Source: Janthinobacterium rivuli (GTDB lineage Bacteria > Pseudomonadota > Gammaproteobacteria > Burkholderiales > Burkholderiaceae_D). From it: 64,000 nt of DNA. Shown here one piece after another: positions 7,472-16,717 of this stretch. The stretch's first letter is position 1. The number at the start of each line of letters is the position of its first letter. Below the pieces are notes generated by a model. That model was given only the letters and a program-made list of their open reading frames with translations, was not told the origin of the DNA and did not search any database. Position numbers and translations under genes: made by a program. The stretch covers positions 4,526,001-4,590,000 of the forward strand of contig NZ_CP121464.1 of the NCBI RefSeq assembly GCF_029690045.1, written 5' to 3'.

Positions 7472-9055
7472 TTAGCGCGTCAGGCGCCGCGCCGCAGGCA
7501 CGCTGCGCTGTAGCGCTGCCGCTGCCGGCGCCACCGCACCCACCTTGAACACGCTGACGATCTGCGCCAGACCCGCCGCCTGCTCGTTCATCGCCTGCGC
7601 CGCCGCCGAGGCCTGCTCGACCAGGGCCGAGTTTTGCTGCGTCATGTTGTCCATCTCGACGATGGCCTGGTTGATCTGCTCGATGCCGGCGCTCTGCTCG
7701 GCGCTGGCGGAGGAAATCTCGGCCACGATATCGGTCACGTGCTGCACGCTGGAGACGACTTTTTCCATCGTCTCGCCCGCCAGCGCCACCAGTTTTTCTC
7801 CGGCGCCCACTTGCTCGGCGGAACTGTCGATCAATTGCTTGATTTCTTTGGCCGCCGCGGCCGAACGCTGCGCCAGATTGCGCACTTCGCTGGCGACAAC
7901 GGCGAAACCACGGCCCTGTTCGCCCGCGCGCGCCGCTTCCACGGCCGCATTCAGGGCCAGGATATTCGTCTGGAAAGCAATGCCGTCGATGACGGCGATG
8001 ATGTCGCCGATCTTCTTCGACGAGGCATTGATGGCGCCCATGGTGTCGACCACCTGGCTCACCACGCCGCCCGCCTGCGTCGCCACTTGCGATGCAGAAA
8101 TGGCCAGCTGGTTGGCCTGGCGTGCATTGTCCGCATTCTGGCGCACGGTGGACGTCATTTCTTCCATGGTCGAGGCCGTTTCTTCCAGCGATCCCGCCTG
8201 CTGTTCCGTGCGCGCCGACAGGTCGTGGTTGCCCGAAGCGATCTCGCCCGACGCCGTGGAAATGGATTCCGCATCGGTGCGCACCTGGCTCACCAGATGG
8301 GCCAGGTTGTCGCGCATGGCCTTGATCGCCATCAACAGACTGGACGTATCGCCGGGACGCGTGTCGATGTGCGTGGTCAGGTCGCCCTGGGCGATTTGCG
8401 CCACGATGGCTGCCGCATAGTCGGGTTCGCCGCCGAGCTGGCCCAGGATACGGCGCAGCATCAGGGCCGCGAGGGCGCCCACCACCACCATCAGCGCGCC
8501 GCCGATAGCCAGCAGCACGCCCGCCTGGGCCCAGAACTTGTGGTTGATGTCATCGATATACGTGCCCGTGCCGATGAGCCAGTCCCACGGCGCAAATTTC
8601 ACCACGGCATACATCTTCGCCACCGGGTCCTTCACGCCGGGACGCGAGCCATCCGCCTGCACCAGGCCGATGCGGCTGTTGGCCAGGGCCAAGCGGTAGC
8701 GGTCGCCCGACTGCTTCATGTTCTTTTGCGGCGTGCCGATGCGCGCGGGATTCGGGTGCACATACAGCAAGTCGGTGCTGAAATCGCGCACGAAATAATA
8801 CATCTCGTCCTTGACGAAGCTGCCGATGGCCAGCTTGGCTTGCTGCTGGGCCTGCTCACGCGTGAGCTTGCCCGACTGTTCCAGCGCATACGCCTTTTCC
8901 ACCGAGGCATTGGCCAGTTCCACCAGCACCGTCAATTGCTCGACCCTTTCCGCCATCATGGTCTGGCGCAGCGAATACAAGGAGAATGAAGCGATGAGGA
9001 CGATGCCCAGCAAGGTGCTGAAACACAGGAGGAGAATGCGCGAACGGAGAGTCAT
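7472..9055 (-). CDS. Methyl-accepting chemotaxis protein with Cache sensor
   Basis: A 527-residue chemoreceptor. Its first membrane helix spans about residues 7-29. The periplasmic single-Cache domain (about 35-185) contains [19 protein letters not shown] and the [13 protein letters not shown] signature. Then come a second membrane helix (about 195-215), HAMP, and the cytoplasmic signalling tip [20 protein letters not shown] preceded by [20 protein letters not shown]. It should signal to CheA/CheW and control flagellar rotation; Cache domains usually bind small carboxylates or amino acids. It lacks the C-terminal NWETF-type pentapeptide for CheR/CheB binding. No che genes are adjacent. A short GCGC-TAA-GCGC stem followed by T6 overlaps its stop and may terminate it. 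Confidence 0.95.
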   Translation of the reverse strand: MTLRSRILLLCFSTLLGIVLIASFSLYSLRQTMMAERVEQLTVLVELANASVEKAYALEQSGKLTREQAQQQAKLAIGSFVKDEMYYFVRDFSTDLLYVHPNPARIGTPQKNMKQSGDRYRLALANSRIGLVQADGSRPGVKDPVAKMYAVVKFAPWDWLIGTGTYIDDINHKFWAQAGVLLAIGGALMVVVGALAALMLRRILGQLGGEPDYAAAIVAQIAQGDLTTHIDTRPGDTSSLLMAIKAMRDNLAHLVSQVRTDAESISTASGEIASGNHDLSARTEQQAGSLEETASTMEEMTSTVRQNADNARQANQLAISASQVATQAGGVVSQVVDTMGAINASSKKIGDIIAVIDGIAFQTNILALNAAVEAARAGEQGRGFAVVASEVRNLAQRSAAAAKEIKQLIDSSAEQVGAGEKLVALAGETMEKVVSSVQHVTDIVAEISSASAEQSAGIEQINQAIVEMDNMTQQNSALVEQASAAAQAMNEQAAGLAQIVSVFKVGAVAPAAAALQRSVPAARRLTR

Positions 9056-9199
9056 GGGAGCCTGGGTAAAGAATAAAATGTGGAATTATAAACAATTTCC
9101 ATATGGAAATCTTTTCAGAAAAGCAAAGCGGGCGGCGCTACCAGGCTGATGCCCGGCAGGCACCGCCCGCATATGTCTTGCTGAAGTCTGGATGAAAGG

Positions 9200-9397
9200 T
9201 CAGGCCAAGGCTTCCTTGGCTGCCTCTTCCGGCGTCAAGCCGTCGTAGAACTGGTCGGTAAACCACTCGACCTGCTCTTCGATGTGGTCCTGCGCCTGCG
9301 CCACGGTGGCGCCGCCAGCCACGAGGAAGCCTTCGACCTCGATACACCAGTTGATCAACTCCAGGGTTTCCGGATCGAGCTCTTCTTTCTTAGCCAT
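9200..9397 (-). CDS. Conserved small acidic protein, 65 aa
   Basis: A 65-residue protein, MAKKEELDPETLELINWCIE at its N-terminus and EEAAKEALA at its C-terminus. The ATG at 9397 has AAGGA seven bases upstream. It is acidic, predicted helical, with no signal peptide or membrane segment. It sits between the chemoreceptor and the M16 protease on the same strand, but with gaps of about 95-145 bases on each side, so it is probably a separate unit. Function unknown. Confidence 0.75.
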   Translation of the reverse strand: MAKKEELDPETLELINWCIEVEGFLVAGGATVAQAQDHIEEQVEWFTDQFYDGLTPEEAAKEALA

Positions 9398-9492
9398 CGT
9401 ATTTCCTTGCTTGTTAAATTGCGATATCACATCAATAAGCGGCAGTTTAACAGCTTCGTCACCTTGCCGCCCATGCAGATGAAACACGAGGA

Positions 9493-12336
9493 TTACTTGG
9501 CTGCAACGTTTTTACGTTCCGGATACAACACCACCTGCACATAATTGTGCATGTCCAGGTAGCGCTGCGCCGCCAGTTTGACGGCTTGCGGCGTGATGGC
9601 GCGCACGCGCTGCTCGTAGCGCAGGATGTGCGCCGGGTCGCGCCCCTGCGTCACCGAACCCATCAACTGGCTCATCCAGTAGCGGTTTTCGCGCAGCGAC
9701 TTTTGCTGGCGCGTAATCCAGTTCAGCTTGACCTTTTCCAGGTCGGCCGCCGATGGCCCGTCCGTCTTCATCTTGTTGATTTCGGCAAAGGCGGCGGCGA
9801 TCACTTTGTCGACGTTTTCGGGTCCCGTCGGCAAGTTCAAGGCCACCGAATAATGGCCATACGGATGCTGGCCCATCGACGTTTCAAAGCCGCCGCCATA
9901 GATCATGCTCATCTTTTCGCGCAGCACTTCGATGACTTTCAGGTTCAGCACCTCGCCCAGCGCCTGCAGGGTCAGCTTTTGCTCGTCCGAATACGCCACG
10001 TCGCCATTGAAGGTGATGGAAATCGTGCTTTTCGGCTCGCTGCCCATGTAGATATCCTTCTTGACAACCCCGGTCACCGGACGCATGCCCACGTCGCGGT
10101 AGGCGTGCGGCACGTCGGCCACGGGCAAGGTGCCCAGGTAGCTGGCGATCAGCGGCTTGATCTTGTCGAGCTCGAAGCTGCCCGCGAAGATGAAGGTCAT
10201 GCCGCGTGCGCTGGAAAAGCGCTGGCGGAAGATGTCCAGCGAACGGTCCAGGCCCACCTTGTCGAAGTCGGCCGCGCGCGGCACGCCATCGACGCGCGGG
10301 TTGTCGCCAAACATGGCGTGCTGGATGGCATCGTAAAACACGGCTTCCGGCTGCGCCATGCTGTTTTTCGCCAGGTCCTGCTGCTTGCCGATGAAGGACT
10401 GGTACAGGCCCGCATCCTTGCGCACGTCATTGAAATACAAATACACCAGTTGTAGCATGGCTTCCACGTCGGCGCTGCTGGCCGAGCCGCCAAAGCCTTC
10501 GCTCAGCTCGCCCAGCGAAGCGCCCACGTTGACCGTCTTGCCGGCCAACACTTTTTGCAAGTCCAGCGGCGCCAGGTCTTTCAGGCCCATGCTGCCGACC
10601 ACGGCGCTCGCATAGCGGGCGTTATAGATATCGGCGTCGCCAAACAGCGACTGGCCGCCGAAGCGCGTCGAGCCCATCAGCACCTGGTCATTCTTGAAGT
10701 CCGTCGGTTTGAGCAGCACGCGCACGCCATTGCCCAGGGTCAGTTCCGTCACGCCGATGGCGCTGTTCAACTTTTCCGAGACGATGCTGCCGCCGGCCGG
10801 CGGGCCATCCATCAGCTTGCTGGCCAGCACTTTTTCCGTGCGCGGCTCGATGGTTTGCTGCTCGGCTTTCGCCACGGCATCGAGCAATTGCTGCTGCGTC
10901 GGCACGGTCGAGGCCGCAGCGCCCGCCTTCGGCTCGGCGCCCATGAAGACCACCAGTTTCTTTTGCTGGTCGGGAATCACCTTGGCCACCGTCTCGTTGA
11001 TTTCCTGCAAGGTTACCTGCGGCAAGAGTTCCTGCGCGTACAGCAATTCATTGGCGATACCGGGGATGGCTTCCTGCTCCAGGAAGTTGCGCGAGTATTC
11101 GGCCACGAAACCGGCCGAATCGGACTTGTCGCGCTCGCTGTATGCGCGCTCGTAATTGCGCAGCATGTTCTTGCGCGCGCGGTCCAGCTCGTCCTGGCTG
11201 AAACCGAAGCGGCGCGCCCGCTCGTCTTCCTGCACCAGCGCATCGACGGCCGGCTGCACGCCGCCCTTGCCCAGCAAGGCGTACGCGCTGAACGATTCAT
11301 AGCCGCGCACCAGCTTGCCCATGTTGCTGCCGCCCTGGATGAACGGCGGGTTCGCCTGCTGCGTCAATTCCTGCATGCGCGCGCTGAGCATTTGCCCGTA
11401 CAGGTTTTCGATCATCTGGCGGCGGTAGTCGGCGATGGTGACGGGCTCCTGCGCGGCGCGGATCGGGTAGCGGATAAAGACGGTGTCGTCCGGCGCTTCC
11501 TTGTCCGTGATCACCAGCGCTTCCGTTTGCGAGCGCTGCGGCACTTCCGCATACAGGCGCGGACGCGGTTTCGCGGGATTTTTCAGCTTGCCGAAATGCT
11601 GGCGGATCATCGCTTCAGCCTGTTTCGGCTCCACGTCGCCGACCACCACCACGGCCATCAGGTCGGGACGGTACCAATCCTTATAGAAACGCTTGATGGC
11701 TTCCGGCTTGAAGGTTTTCAAGACGGATTCCTTGCCGATCGGCATGCGTTCCGCGTAGCGCGAACCGTTCAGCAGCTTCGGATACAGCACCTTGTTCATG
11801 CGGTCGCTGGCGCCCTTGCCCAGGCGCGCCTCTTCCAGCACGATGCCGCGCTCGCTGTTGATGTCGGCCGGATTGAATTTCAAACCATGCGCCCAGTCTT
11901 CCAGTACGAGAAAACCCTTTTCCAGGTTTCCCTTCTTGTTCGTCGGAATCGGCAGCACGTACACGGTTTCATCAAAGCTCGTGTAGGCGTTCAAGTCGGC
12001 GCCGAACTTCACGCCGATCGATTGCAGGTATGAAATCAGTTCATTGCGCTTGAAATGCGTGGAGCCATTGAAGGCCATGTGTTCCGTGAAATGCGCCAGG
12101 CCTTGCTGGTCGTCATCTTCCAGGATGGAACCGGCTTTTACCACAAGGCGCAATTCCACTTTCTGCGCAGGACGGGCATTTTTCTTGATGTAATAGGTCA
12201 AGCCGTTCGGCAGTTTTCCAACGGTAACTTCTGGTGCCAGCGGCAAGGGATCGCTCAAACGGATTTCTGCCTGGGCCATGCAGGCGCACGCCAGCAAGAC
12301 GGCGCCCGAGATCAGGCGTAATTTACTCAGATTCAT
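9493..12336 (-). CDS. Periplasmic M16-family zinc metalloprotease
   Basis: A 947-residue protease of the pitrilysin/insulinase family. A signal peptide (residues 1-23, ending MAQA) sends it to the periplasm. The inverted zinc motif HxxEH is at residues 82-86 (HFTEH), with the downstream glutamate region INSERGIVLEEARLG. Length fits two M16 domain pairs in one chain, as in bacterial PqqL-type proteins; the second half lacks HxxEH, as expected for the inactive half. It degrades peptides or unfolded polypeptides. It stands alone and is divergent from the riboswitch-ribB unit. The upstream ATG at 12336 gives a good signal peptide. Confidence 0.93.
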   Translation of the reverse strand: MNLSKLRLISGAVLLACACMAQAEIRLSDPLPLAPEVTVGKLPNGLTYYIKKNARPAQKVELRLVVKAGSILEDDDQQGLAHFTEHMAFNGSTHFKRNELISYLQSIGVKFGADLNAYTSFDETVYVLPIPTNKKGNLEKGFLVLEDWAHGLKFNPADINSERGIVLEEARLGKGASDRMNKVLYPKLLNGSRYAERMPIGKESVLKTFKPEAIKRFYKDWYRPDLMAVVVVGDVEPKQAEAMIRQHFGKLKNPAKPRPRLYAEVPQRSQTEALVITDKEAPDDTVFIRYPIRAAQEPVTIADYRRQMIENLYGQMLSARMQELTQQANPPFIQGGSNMGKLVRGYESFSAYALLGKGGVQPAVDALVQEDERARRFGFSQDELDRARKNMLRNYERAYSERDKSDSAGFVAEYSRNFLEQEAIPGIANELLYAQELLPQVTLQEINETVAKVIPDQQKKLVVFMGAEPKAGAAASTVPTQQQLLDAVAKAEQQTIEPRTEKVLASKLMDGPPAGGSIVSEKLNSAIGVTELTLGNGVRVLLKPTDFKNDQVLMGSTRFGGQSLFGDADIYNARYASAVVGSMGLKDLAPLDLQKVLAGKTVNVGASLGELSEGFGGSASSADVEAMLQLVYLYFNDVRKDAGLYQSFIGKQQDLAKNSMAQPEAVFYDAIQHAMFGDNPRVDGVPRAADFDKVGLDRSLDIFRQRFSSARGMTFIFAGSFELDKIKPLIASYLGTLPVADVPHAYRDVGMRPVTGVVKKDIYMGSEPKSTISITFNGDVAYSDEQKLTLQALGEVLNLKVIEVLREKMSMIYGGGFETSMGQHPYGHYSVALNLPTGPENVDKVIAAAFAEINKMKTDGPSAADLEKVKLNWITRQQKSLRENRYWMSQLMGSVTQGRDPAHILRYEQRVRAITPQAVKLAAQRYLDMHNYVQVVLYPERKNVAAK

Positions 12337-12526
12337 GTATTCTCAACGGTAAGATTCAGTAAGCGTACCTTACACTGAAATCGTCTTTCCGCCATTAAAA
12401 ACAGCTTAGGAAAAACTGCTTTCCCCAGGCAACTTTGCCGAATAACAAACTCAACAGTGCCCTGCCAGCTTTTGTCAATTGTGCTAAAGTATTGCCGCCG
12501 GTCATGTGGACCGGCACAACAATACG

Positions 12527-12667
12527 TCTTCGGGGCGGGGTGCGATTCCCCACCGGCGGTAAGACCGGCAACGGTCAAGCCCGCGAGCGCCTGTCAAACT
12601 TCGTTTGGCAGGGTCAGCAGATCTGGTGTGACTCCAGAGCCGACGGTATAGTCCGGATGAAAGAAGA
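12527..12667 (+). ncRNA. FMN riboswitch (RFN element)
   Basis: Contains the conserved RFN blocks in order: CGGGGCGGGGTGCGATTCCC, CACCGGCGGTAA, AGCCCGCGAGCGCC, GTCAGCAGATCTGGTG, ACTCCAGAGCCGACGGTATA and AGTCCGGATGAAAGAAGA. P1 pairs TCTTC (12527-12531) with GAAGA (12663-12667). It precedes ribB by about 100 bases, which form the expression platform. FMN binding is expected to lower ribB expression. Another hairpin (GCCGGTC/GACCGGC, 12497-12515) lies just upstream of the aptamer. Confidence 0.97.
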
Positions 12668-12767
12668 TGTGCAGTAAACGCGATGTCCGCTCGACCTGTC
12701 GATGCGGCCGGCTGCGTCTATTCGCTTGCCCTGCAGCGTTTTTCGCCTATGCGAGGAGCGTTTCACC

Positions 12768-13415
12768 ATGTTAGTCAACAGCTATACCCTGCTTTCCAAC
12801 GACCTGGAAGGTCGCATCCAATCCGCCCTGGCCGCCATGCGCGCCGGCATTCCCGTCATCCTGCTCGACGATTTCGACCGTGAAAACGAAGCCGACCTGA
12901 TCCTGTCTGCCGAAAAACTCACGAACGAAACCATGGCCCTCTTGATCCGCGAATGCAGCGGCATCGTCTGCCTGTGCCTGCCGACGGACGTCGTCAGCGC
13001 GCTGGAATTGCCACCCATGTCGTCCGACAACGGCAGCCGCTACGGCACGCCGTTCACGGTGTCCATCGAGGCGCGCGACGGCGTCACGACGGGCGTGTCG
13101 GCCGCCGACCGGGTCACCACCATCCGCGCCGCCATCGCGCCAAATGCGAAGCCAGCCGACCTGGTGCGCCCCGGCCACGTATTTCCCCTGCGCGCCGCGC
13201 CCGGTGGCGTGCTCGAGCGCCGTGGCCACACGGAAGGCTCCGTCGACCTGTCGCGCATGGCGGGCCTGAACCCGGCCGCCGTGCTGTGCGAGCTGATGAA
13301 CCCGGACGGCACCATGATGCGCGGCGACGATATCGAACGTTTCGCCGAACTGCACGGCATGCCGATCCTGACCATCGAAGAACTGGTGGAATGGCGCAGC
13401 ACGCGCGAGCAATAA
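12768..13415 (+). CDS. ribB: 3,4-dihydroxy-2-butanone 4-phosphate synthase
   Basis: A 215-residue stand-alone RibB, close to the E. coli length, without a GTP cyclohydrolase II fusion. It converts ribulose 5-phosphate to L-3,4-dihydroxy-2-butanone 4-phosphate plus formate for riboflavin synthesis. Signature residues are visible: [16 protein letters not shown] (metal-binding acidic loop), [14 protein letters not shown], and [10 protein letters not shown] followed by [11 protein letters not shown] (active-site His). The ATG at 12768 follows GAGGAG at nine bases. Transcription is governed by the FMN riboswitch upstream. The stop is only four bases from the convergent MFS gene. Confidence 0.97.
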   Translation: MLVNSYTLLSNDLEGRIQSALAAMRAGIPVILLDDFDRENEADLILSAEKLTNETMALLIRECSGIVCLCLPTDVVSALELPPMSSDNGSRYGTPFTVSIEARDGVTTGVSAADRVTTIRAAIAPNAKPADLVRPGHVFPLRAAPGGVLERRGHTEGSVDLSRMAGLNPAAVLCELMNPDGTMMRGDDIERFAELHGMPILTIEELVEWRSTREQ

Positions 13416-13419
13416 ACTG

Positions 13420-14790
13420 TCAGGCGGCCACGGCCTTAGGCAGATGCACGTGCCGGTAGACGAGGCCCGCCGCCAGGCCATACGCAACGGCAATCGTCGC
13501 GTAGGCCAGCGGCAAACGCAGCGACCAGTCCTGCACCATGTGCAGGATGCTGCCGATCAGGGCCACGCCCACCAGCGCGCCGATTTGCCGGTTGGCATTC
13601 AGGGCCGCCGCCGCGCTGTTCGCATGCTGCTTGCCGGCCACCCGCATCACGGTGGCCGTCATGGCGGGAATGGCGATGCCGATGGCCACGTTCATGACGG
13701 CCGTGCCCAGCGCCAGCAGCGCAAACGGCGTACCCGGACGCAAGCCCATCAGCAACAGCGCCATCATCGCCCCCACCAGCAAGCCGGCCAGCATGGGCAA
13801 GCGCGTGCCGTGACGCGCCGCAATGCTTCCTGCCATGAAATTGCCCACCGTGTAGGCCGCCATCATGGGCAGCAGGCGCAAGCCCGACTGCAAGGCGTCG
13901 GCGCCGCCCGATTGCTGCAGGAACAGGCTCAATAAAAACAGCTGGCCAAACACGCAGAAATTGATCAGGAAACCCACGCCATTGGCCGCGCCAAAGCTGC
14001 TGCTGTGAAACAGTGCACGCGGCAACAGCGGATGGCTGCCGCTGCGCTCGCGCCGCAGCAGTTGCCCGGCCGACAGCACCGTCAAGGCCCCCGCCGCCAG
14101 CACACCGGGCGACAGCCAGCCCAGCACGGGCCCTTCGATCAAGGTAAAACTCAGACCCGCCAGCGCCGCCACGCCCAGCGCATGGCTGAACAGCGATAAA
14201 TCGCGCGGCTGGCGCGCCGGCGCGGCCAAGAGCACTTGCGCCATGACGATGGCCAGCACGCCCAGCGGCACATTCACCCAGAATACGCTGCGCCAGCCGA
14301 ACTGGTGCACGAGGATGCCGCCGATCAGGGGGCCGGATGCACCGGCCACACCCACCAGCGCCGACCAGGCGCCCAGCATGCGCGTGCGCTCGCGCTCGTC
14401 GTCAAAGCTGTGCGTCAGCAGGCTCAGGGAACTGGGCATGAACAGGGCCGCGCCCGCCCCCTGCAACAGGCGCGCCGCCGTCAAAAAATGTCCATCGGGC
14501 GCGGCGCCGCACAGCACCGAACCGATAATGAAGACGCCGAGGCCGCCCTGGTACACGGCTTTCGGCCCGTAGCGGTCAGCCAGCGCGCCGCCGGCCAGCA
14601 GCAGCGCGGCAAACGTCAAGGTGTAGCCGTCGACCACCCAGACCAGGCCCGTCAGCGGGATGCGCAAGTCCAGCGCGATATCGGACAAGGCCACGTTGAC
14701 GGCCGTGACGTCGAGCATGGCCATGACGAAGCCGAAGGCCAGTGTCAGCAGGATCAAGCCGCTGGCGCGGCGCGGTGTGGGGACAGACAT
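13420..14790 (-). CDS. MFS drug-efflux-type transporter (DHA2-like)
   Basis: A 456-residue inner-membrane transporter with about 14 hydrophobic segments. It begins with the EmrB/QacA-type helix 1 motif LDVTAVNVALSDIA, followed by LVWVVDGYTLTFAALLLAGG and the loop motif GGALADRYGPKAVY. Members export drugs, dyes or toxic metabolites using the proton gradient. The ATG at 14790 has AAGGA at six bases. It is divergent from a LysR regulator with a 120-base spacer containing a clear dyad, so that regulator probably controls it (inference). The substrate is unknown. Confidence 0.88.
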   Translation of the reverse strand: MSVPTPRRASGLILLTLAFGFVMAMLDVTAVNVALSDIALDLRIPLTGLVWVVDGYTLTFAALLLAGGALADRYGPKAVYQGGLGVFIIGSVLCGAAPDGHFLTAARLLQGAGAALFMPSSLSLLTHSFDDERERTRMLGAWSALVGVAGASGPLIGGILVHQFGWRSVFWVNVPLGVLAIVMAQVLLAAPARQPRDLSLFSHALGVAALAGLSFTLIEGPVLGWLSPGVLAAGALTVLSAGQLLRRERSGSHPLLPRALFHSSSFGAANGVGFLINFCVFGQLFLLSLFLQQSGGADALQSGLRLLPMMAAYTVGNFMAGSIAARHGTRLPMLAGLLVGAMMALLLMGLRPGTPFALLALGTAVMNVAIGIAIPAMTATVMRVAGKQHANSAAAALNANRQIGALVGVALIGSILHMVQDWSLRLPLAYATIAVAYGLAAGLVYRHVHLPKAVAA

Positions 14791-14869
14791 GGAATTCCTT
14801 GCAGGGACAGCGGGGCAGCCATTATGCGAGCGTTGCATGATGCGGTAAACAGGCATAAAATCGGCGCAT

Positions 14870-14887
14870 TGATGCAAAAATGCATCA
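14870..14887. promoter_or_regulatory. Candidate LysR operator in MFS/LysR divergent region
   Basis: Perfect dyad TGATGCA-AAAA-TGCATCA between the two divergent starts, 23 bases before the LysR ATG. It fits the T-N11-A type of LysR site. A related half-site (TTGCATGATGC) lies about 30 bases further towards the transporter, consistent with two bound dimers. Confidence 0.6.
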
Positions 14888-14910
14888 CAAACATCGAACG
14901 GAAAGCACTC

Positions 14911-15777
14911 ATGGACTGGGATAACGCGCGCATCTTTCTCGCCATCGGCCGGGCCGGCACCCTGCGCGGTGCGGCCGCCCTGCTGCGCATCGACCAGGCC
15001 ACCTGCGGGCGCCGCCTGGCCGCGCTGGAAAGCTCGCTGGGCGCCACCCTGTTTCTGCGCACGCCATCGGGCTACGTGCCCACGCCCGCCGGCGAGCTGG
15101 CGCTGACGGCCGCCGAAGCGATGGAGCGGGCGGCCGACAAGCTGCAGCGCGAGATGCAGGGCGTCGACAACCGTTTAAGCGGCCTGGTGCGCGTGGCCAC
15201 CACCGACACCATGGCCAGCCATTTCGTCATCCGCGCCATGCAGCAGCTGCATGCGGCCCACCCGGACATCCGCATCGTGCTCAACGTGGCGCCGGCATTG
15301 GCCAGCCTGACGCGGCGCGAAGCGGACCTGGCCGTGCGCGGCGTGCGCCCCACCGACCCGGACCTCATTTCGCGCCACCTCGTCAAGCGCAGCCTGGGCC
15401 TGTACGCGTCAAAAAGCTACCTGGCCGAGCGGGGCGAACCCGTGCGCGGCACGGCGCTGGCCGGGCACGACATCGTCATCTACCACCATTCCGTCACGCC
15501 GCGCCATGGCGACAAAATCGCCGGCGAGTCCGTCGCCAACGCCCGCGTCGCCATGGAAGTCAATTCGGCGGCGATGCTGCAGGAAGCCACGCGGGCAGGC
15601 CTGGGCGTGGCCGAGCTGGCCACCCACCTGGGCGACATCGACCCGCTACTCGTGCGCATCTGGCCCGAACGGGCGGAAAGCTACGACGTGTGGCTGGTCA
15701 TGCATGCCGACCTGAACCGTTCTGCCCGCGTGCGCGCGGCTGCCGACGCCATCATCGCCAGCGTGGCCGGCGAATAG
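14911..15777 (+). CDS. LysR-family transcriptional regulator
   Basis: A 288-residue LTTR. Its N-terminal winged helix-turn-helix starts MDWDNARIFLAIGRAGTLRG and includes ALLRIDQATCGRRLAALESS and the wing LFLRTPSGYVPTPAG. The effector domain starts near SGLVRVATTDTMASHF. The ATG at 14911 gives the normal LTTR N-terminus. It probably represses or activates the divergent MFS exporter through the dyad at 14870-14887 and autoregulates. The inducer is unknown. Confidence 0.9.
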   Translation: MDWDNARIFLAIGRAGTLRGAAALLRIDQATCGRRLAALESSLGATLFLRTPSGYVPTPAGELALTAAEAMERAADKLQREMQGVDNRLSGLVRVATTDTMASHFVIRAMQQLHAAHPDIRIVLNVAPALASLTRREADLAVRGVRPTDPDLISRHLVKRSLGLYASKSYLAERGEPVRGTALAGHDIVIYHHSVTPRHGDKIAGESVANARVAMEVNSAAMLQEATRAGLGVAELATHLGDIDPLLVRIWPERAESYDVWLVMHADLNRSARVRAAADAIIASVAGE

Positions 15778-15846
15778 CGGGCTTGCCGTGCACGACCGCA
15801 CGGCTGGACAATCGCTTGTATCGAACGTATCCAATGTTAAGATGCC

Positions 15847-16665
15847 ATGATGACCCTATCCGTCTCCCTCATCATCAGCCTGCGCCGCCTGCACCGGGCC
15901 ACCATGGCCTGGCTGGTCAGCTGGTGGCGCATGCTGCATTTCGCCATCCTCGTGTTTTCGCTGGCCCTGTCGCCATCGAGCTACAACCGCGACAACCGCC
16001 CCATCCTCGCGCACCGCCTCGTGACGAACACGGCGCCGAACCTGGTCTGGTTCAGCGTGGCCTGCGCGCTCGTCAGCCTGGTACTCATCCGCATCGTCGT
16101 CGTCAGCGCGCAAAGCTACGGCCTGTCGCGCTATGCGCTGGAAATGGTCGTGCGCGTGCTGGTGCTGGAACTGATACCGCTGACGGCCGCCCTGTTCGTC
16201 GCGCTGCGCCTGACCTTGCCCGACGGCATTGCGTTCGCACAAATGCGCTCGTCCGGCATGCTCGATACCATGCAGCGCCAGGGCGTCGACCTGCTGCGCC
16301 GCGAATACTTTCCGCGCGTCATGTCCGGCATCTTCGCCGTGTGGATGCTGGCCATCGTCAGCTGCGTCACGTCGCTGGTGCTCGCCTACCTCACCATCTA
16401 CGGTTTTACGCCGTGGGCGCTGCAAGGCTACACACGCGTCGTGGGGCAGATCTTCAATCCGGCCGTGGCCCTGATCCTGATGCTCAAAGTCATCTTCTTC
16501 AGCTTTGCCGTGGCCCTGATCCCGCTCGCCTCGTCGTACTATCCGGAGGAGCCGCATGGGCGGCGCAACCGGCTGTGGGCCGCGCACGGCCTGTCCGAAA
16601 TGCTGCGCCTGTTTTCCGTCATCCTGCTGGTCGAAGTGGCTTCGCTGATGGGCAATTACTACTGA
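15847..16665 (+). CDS. MlaE-like ABC lipid transporter permease
   Basis: A 272-residue integral membrane protein of the MlaE/YrbE permease type, with about five hydrophobic segments. The stretch FAQMRSSGMLDTMQRQGVDL matches the cytoplasmic coupling region of MlaE (MRVTEQIDALEVMGVDP-like), followed by YFPRVMSGIFAVWML. MlaE homologues form the membrane core of MCE systems that move phospholipids or hydrophobic compounds between membranes. It is followed 52 bases later by an MCE protein and then a lipoprotein. The usual MlaF ATPase gene is missing; the gene upstream is LysR. Start at ATG 15847, or the next codon, also ATG. Confidence 0.82.
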   Translation: MMTLSVSLIISLRRLHRATMAWLVSWWRMLHFAILVFSLALSPSSYNRDNRPILAHRLVTNTAPNLVWFSVACALVSLVLIRIVVVSAQSYGLSRYALEMVVRVLVLELIPLTAALFVALRLTLPDGIAFAQMRSSGMLDTMQRQGVDLLRREYFPRVMSGIFAVWMLAIVSCVTSLVLAYLTIYGFTPWALQGYTRVVGQIFNPAVALILMLKVIFFSFAVALIPLASSYYPEEPHGRRNRLWAAHGLSEMLRLFSVILLVEVASLMGNYY

Positions 16666-16717
16666 TGCCCCGCCACCGCCAGCCAATCTTGAATCACCCA
16701 TACCAGAGCCAGAAGCC

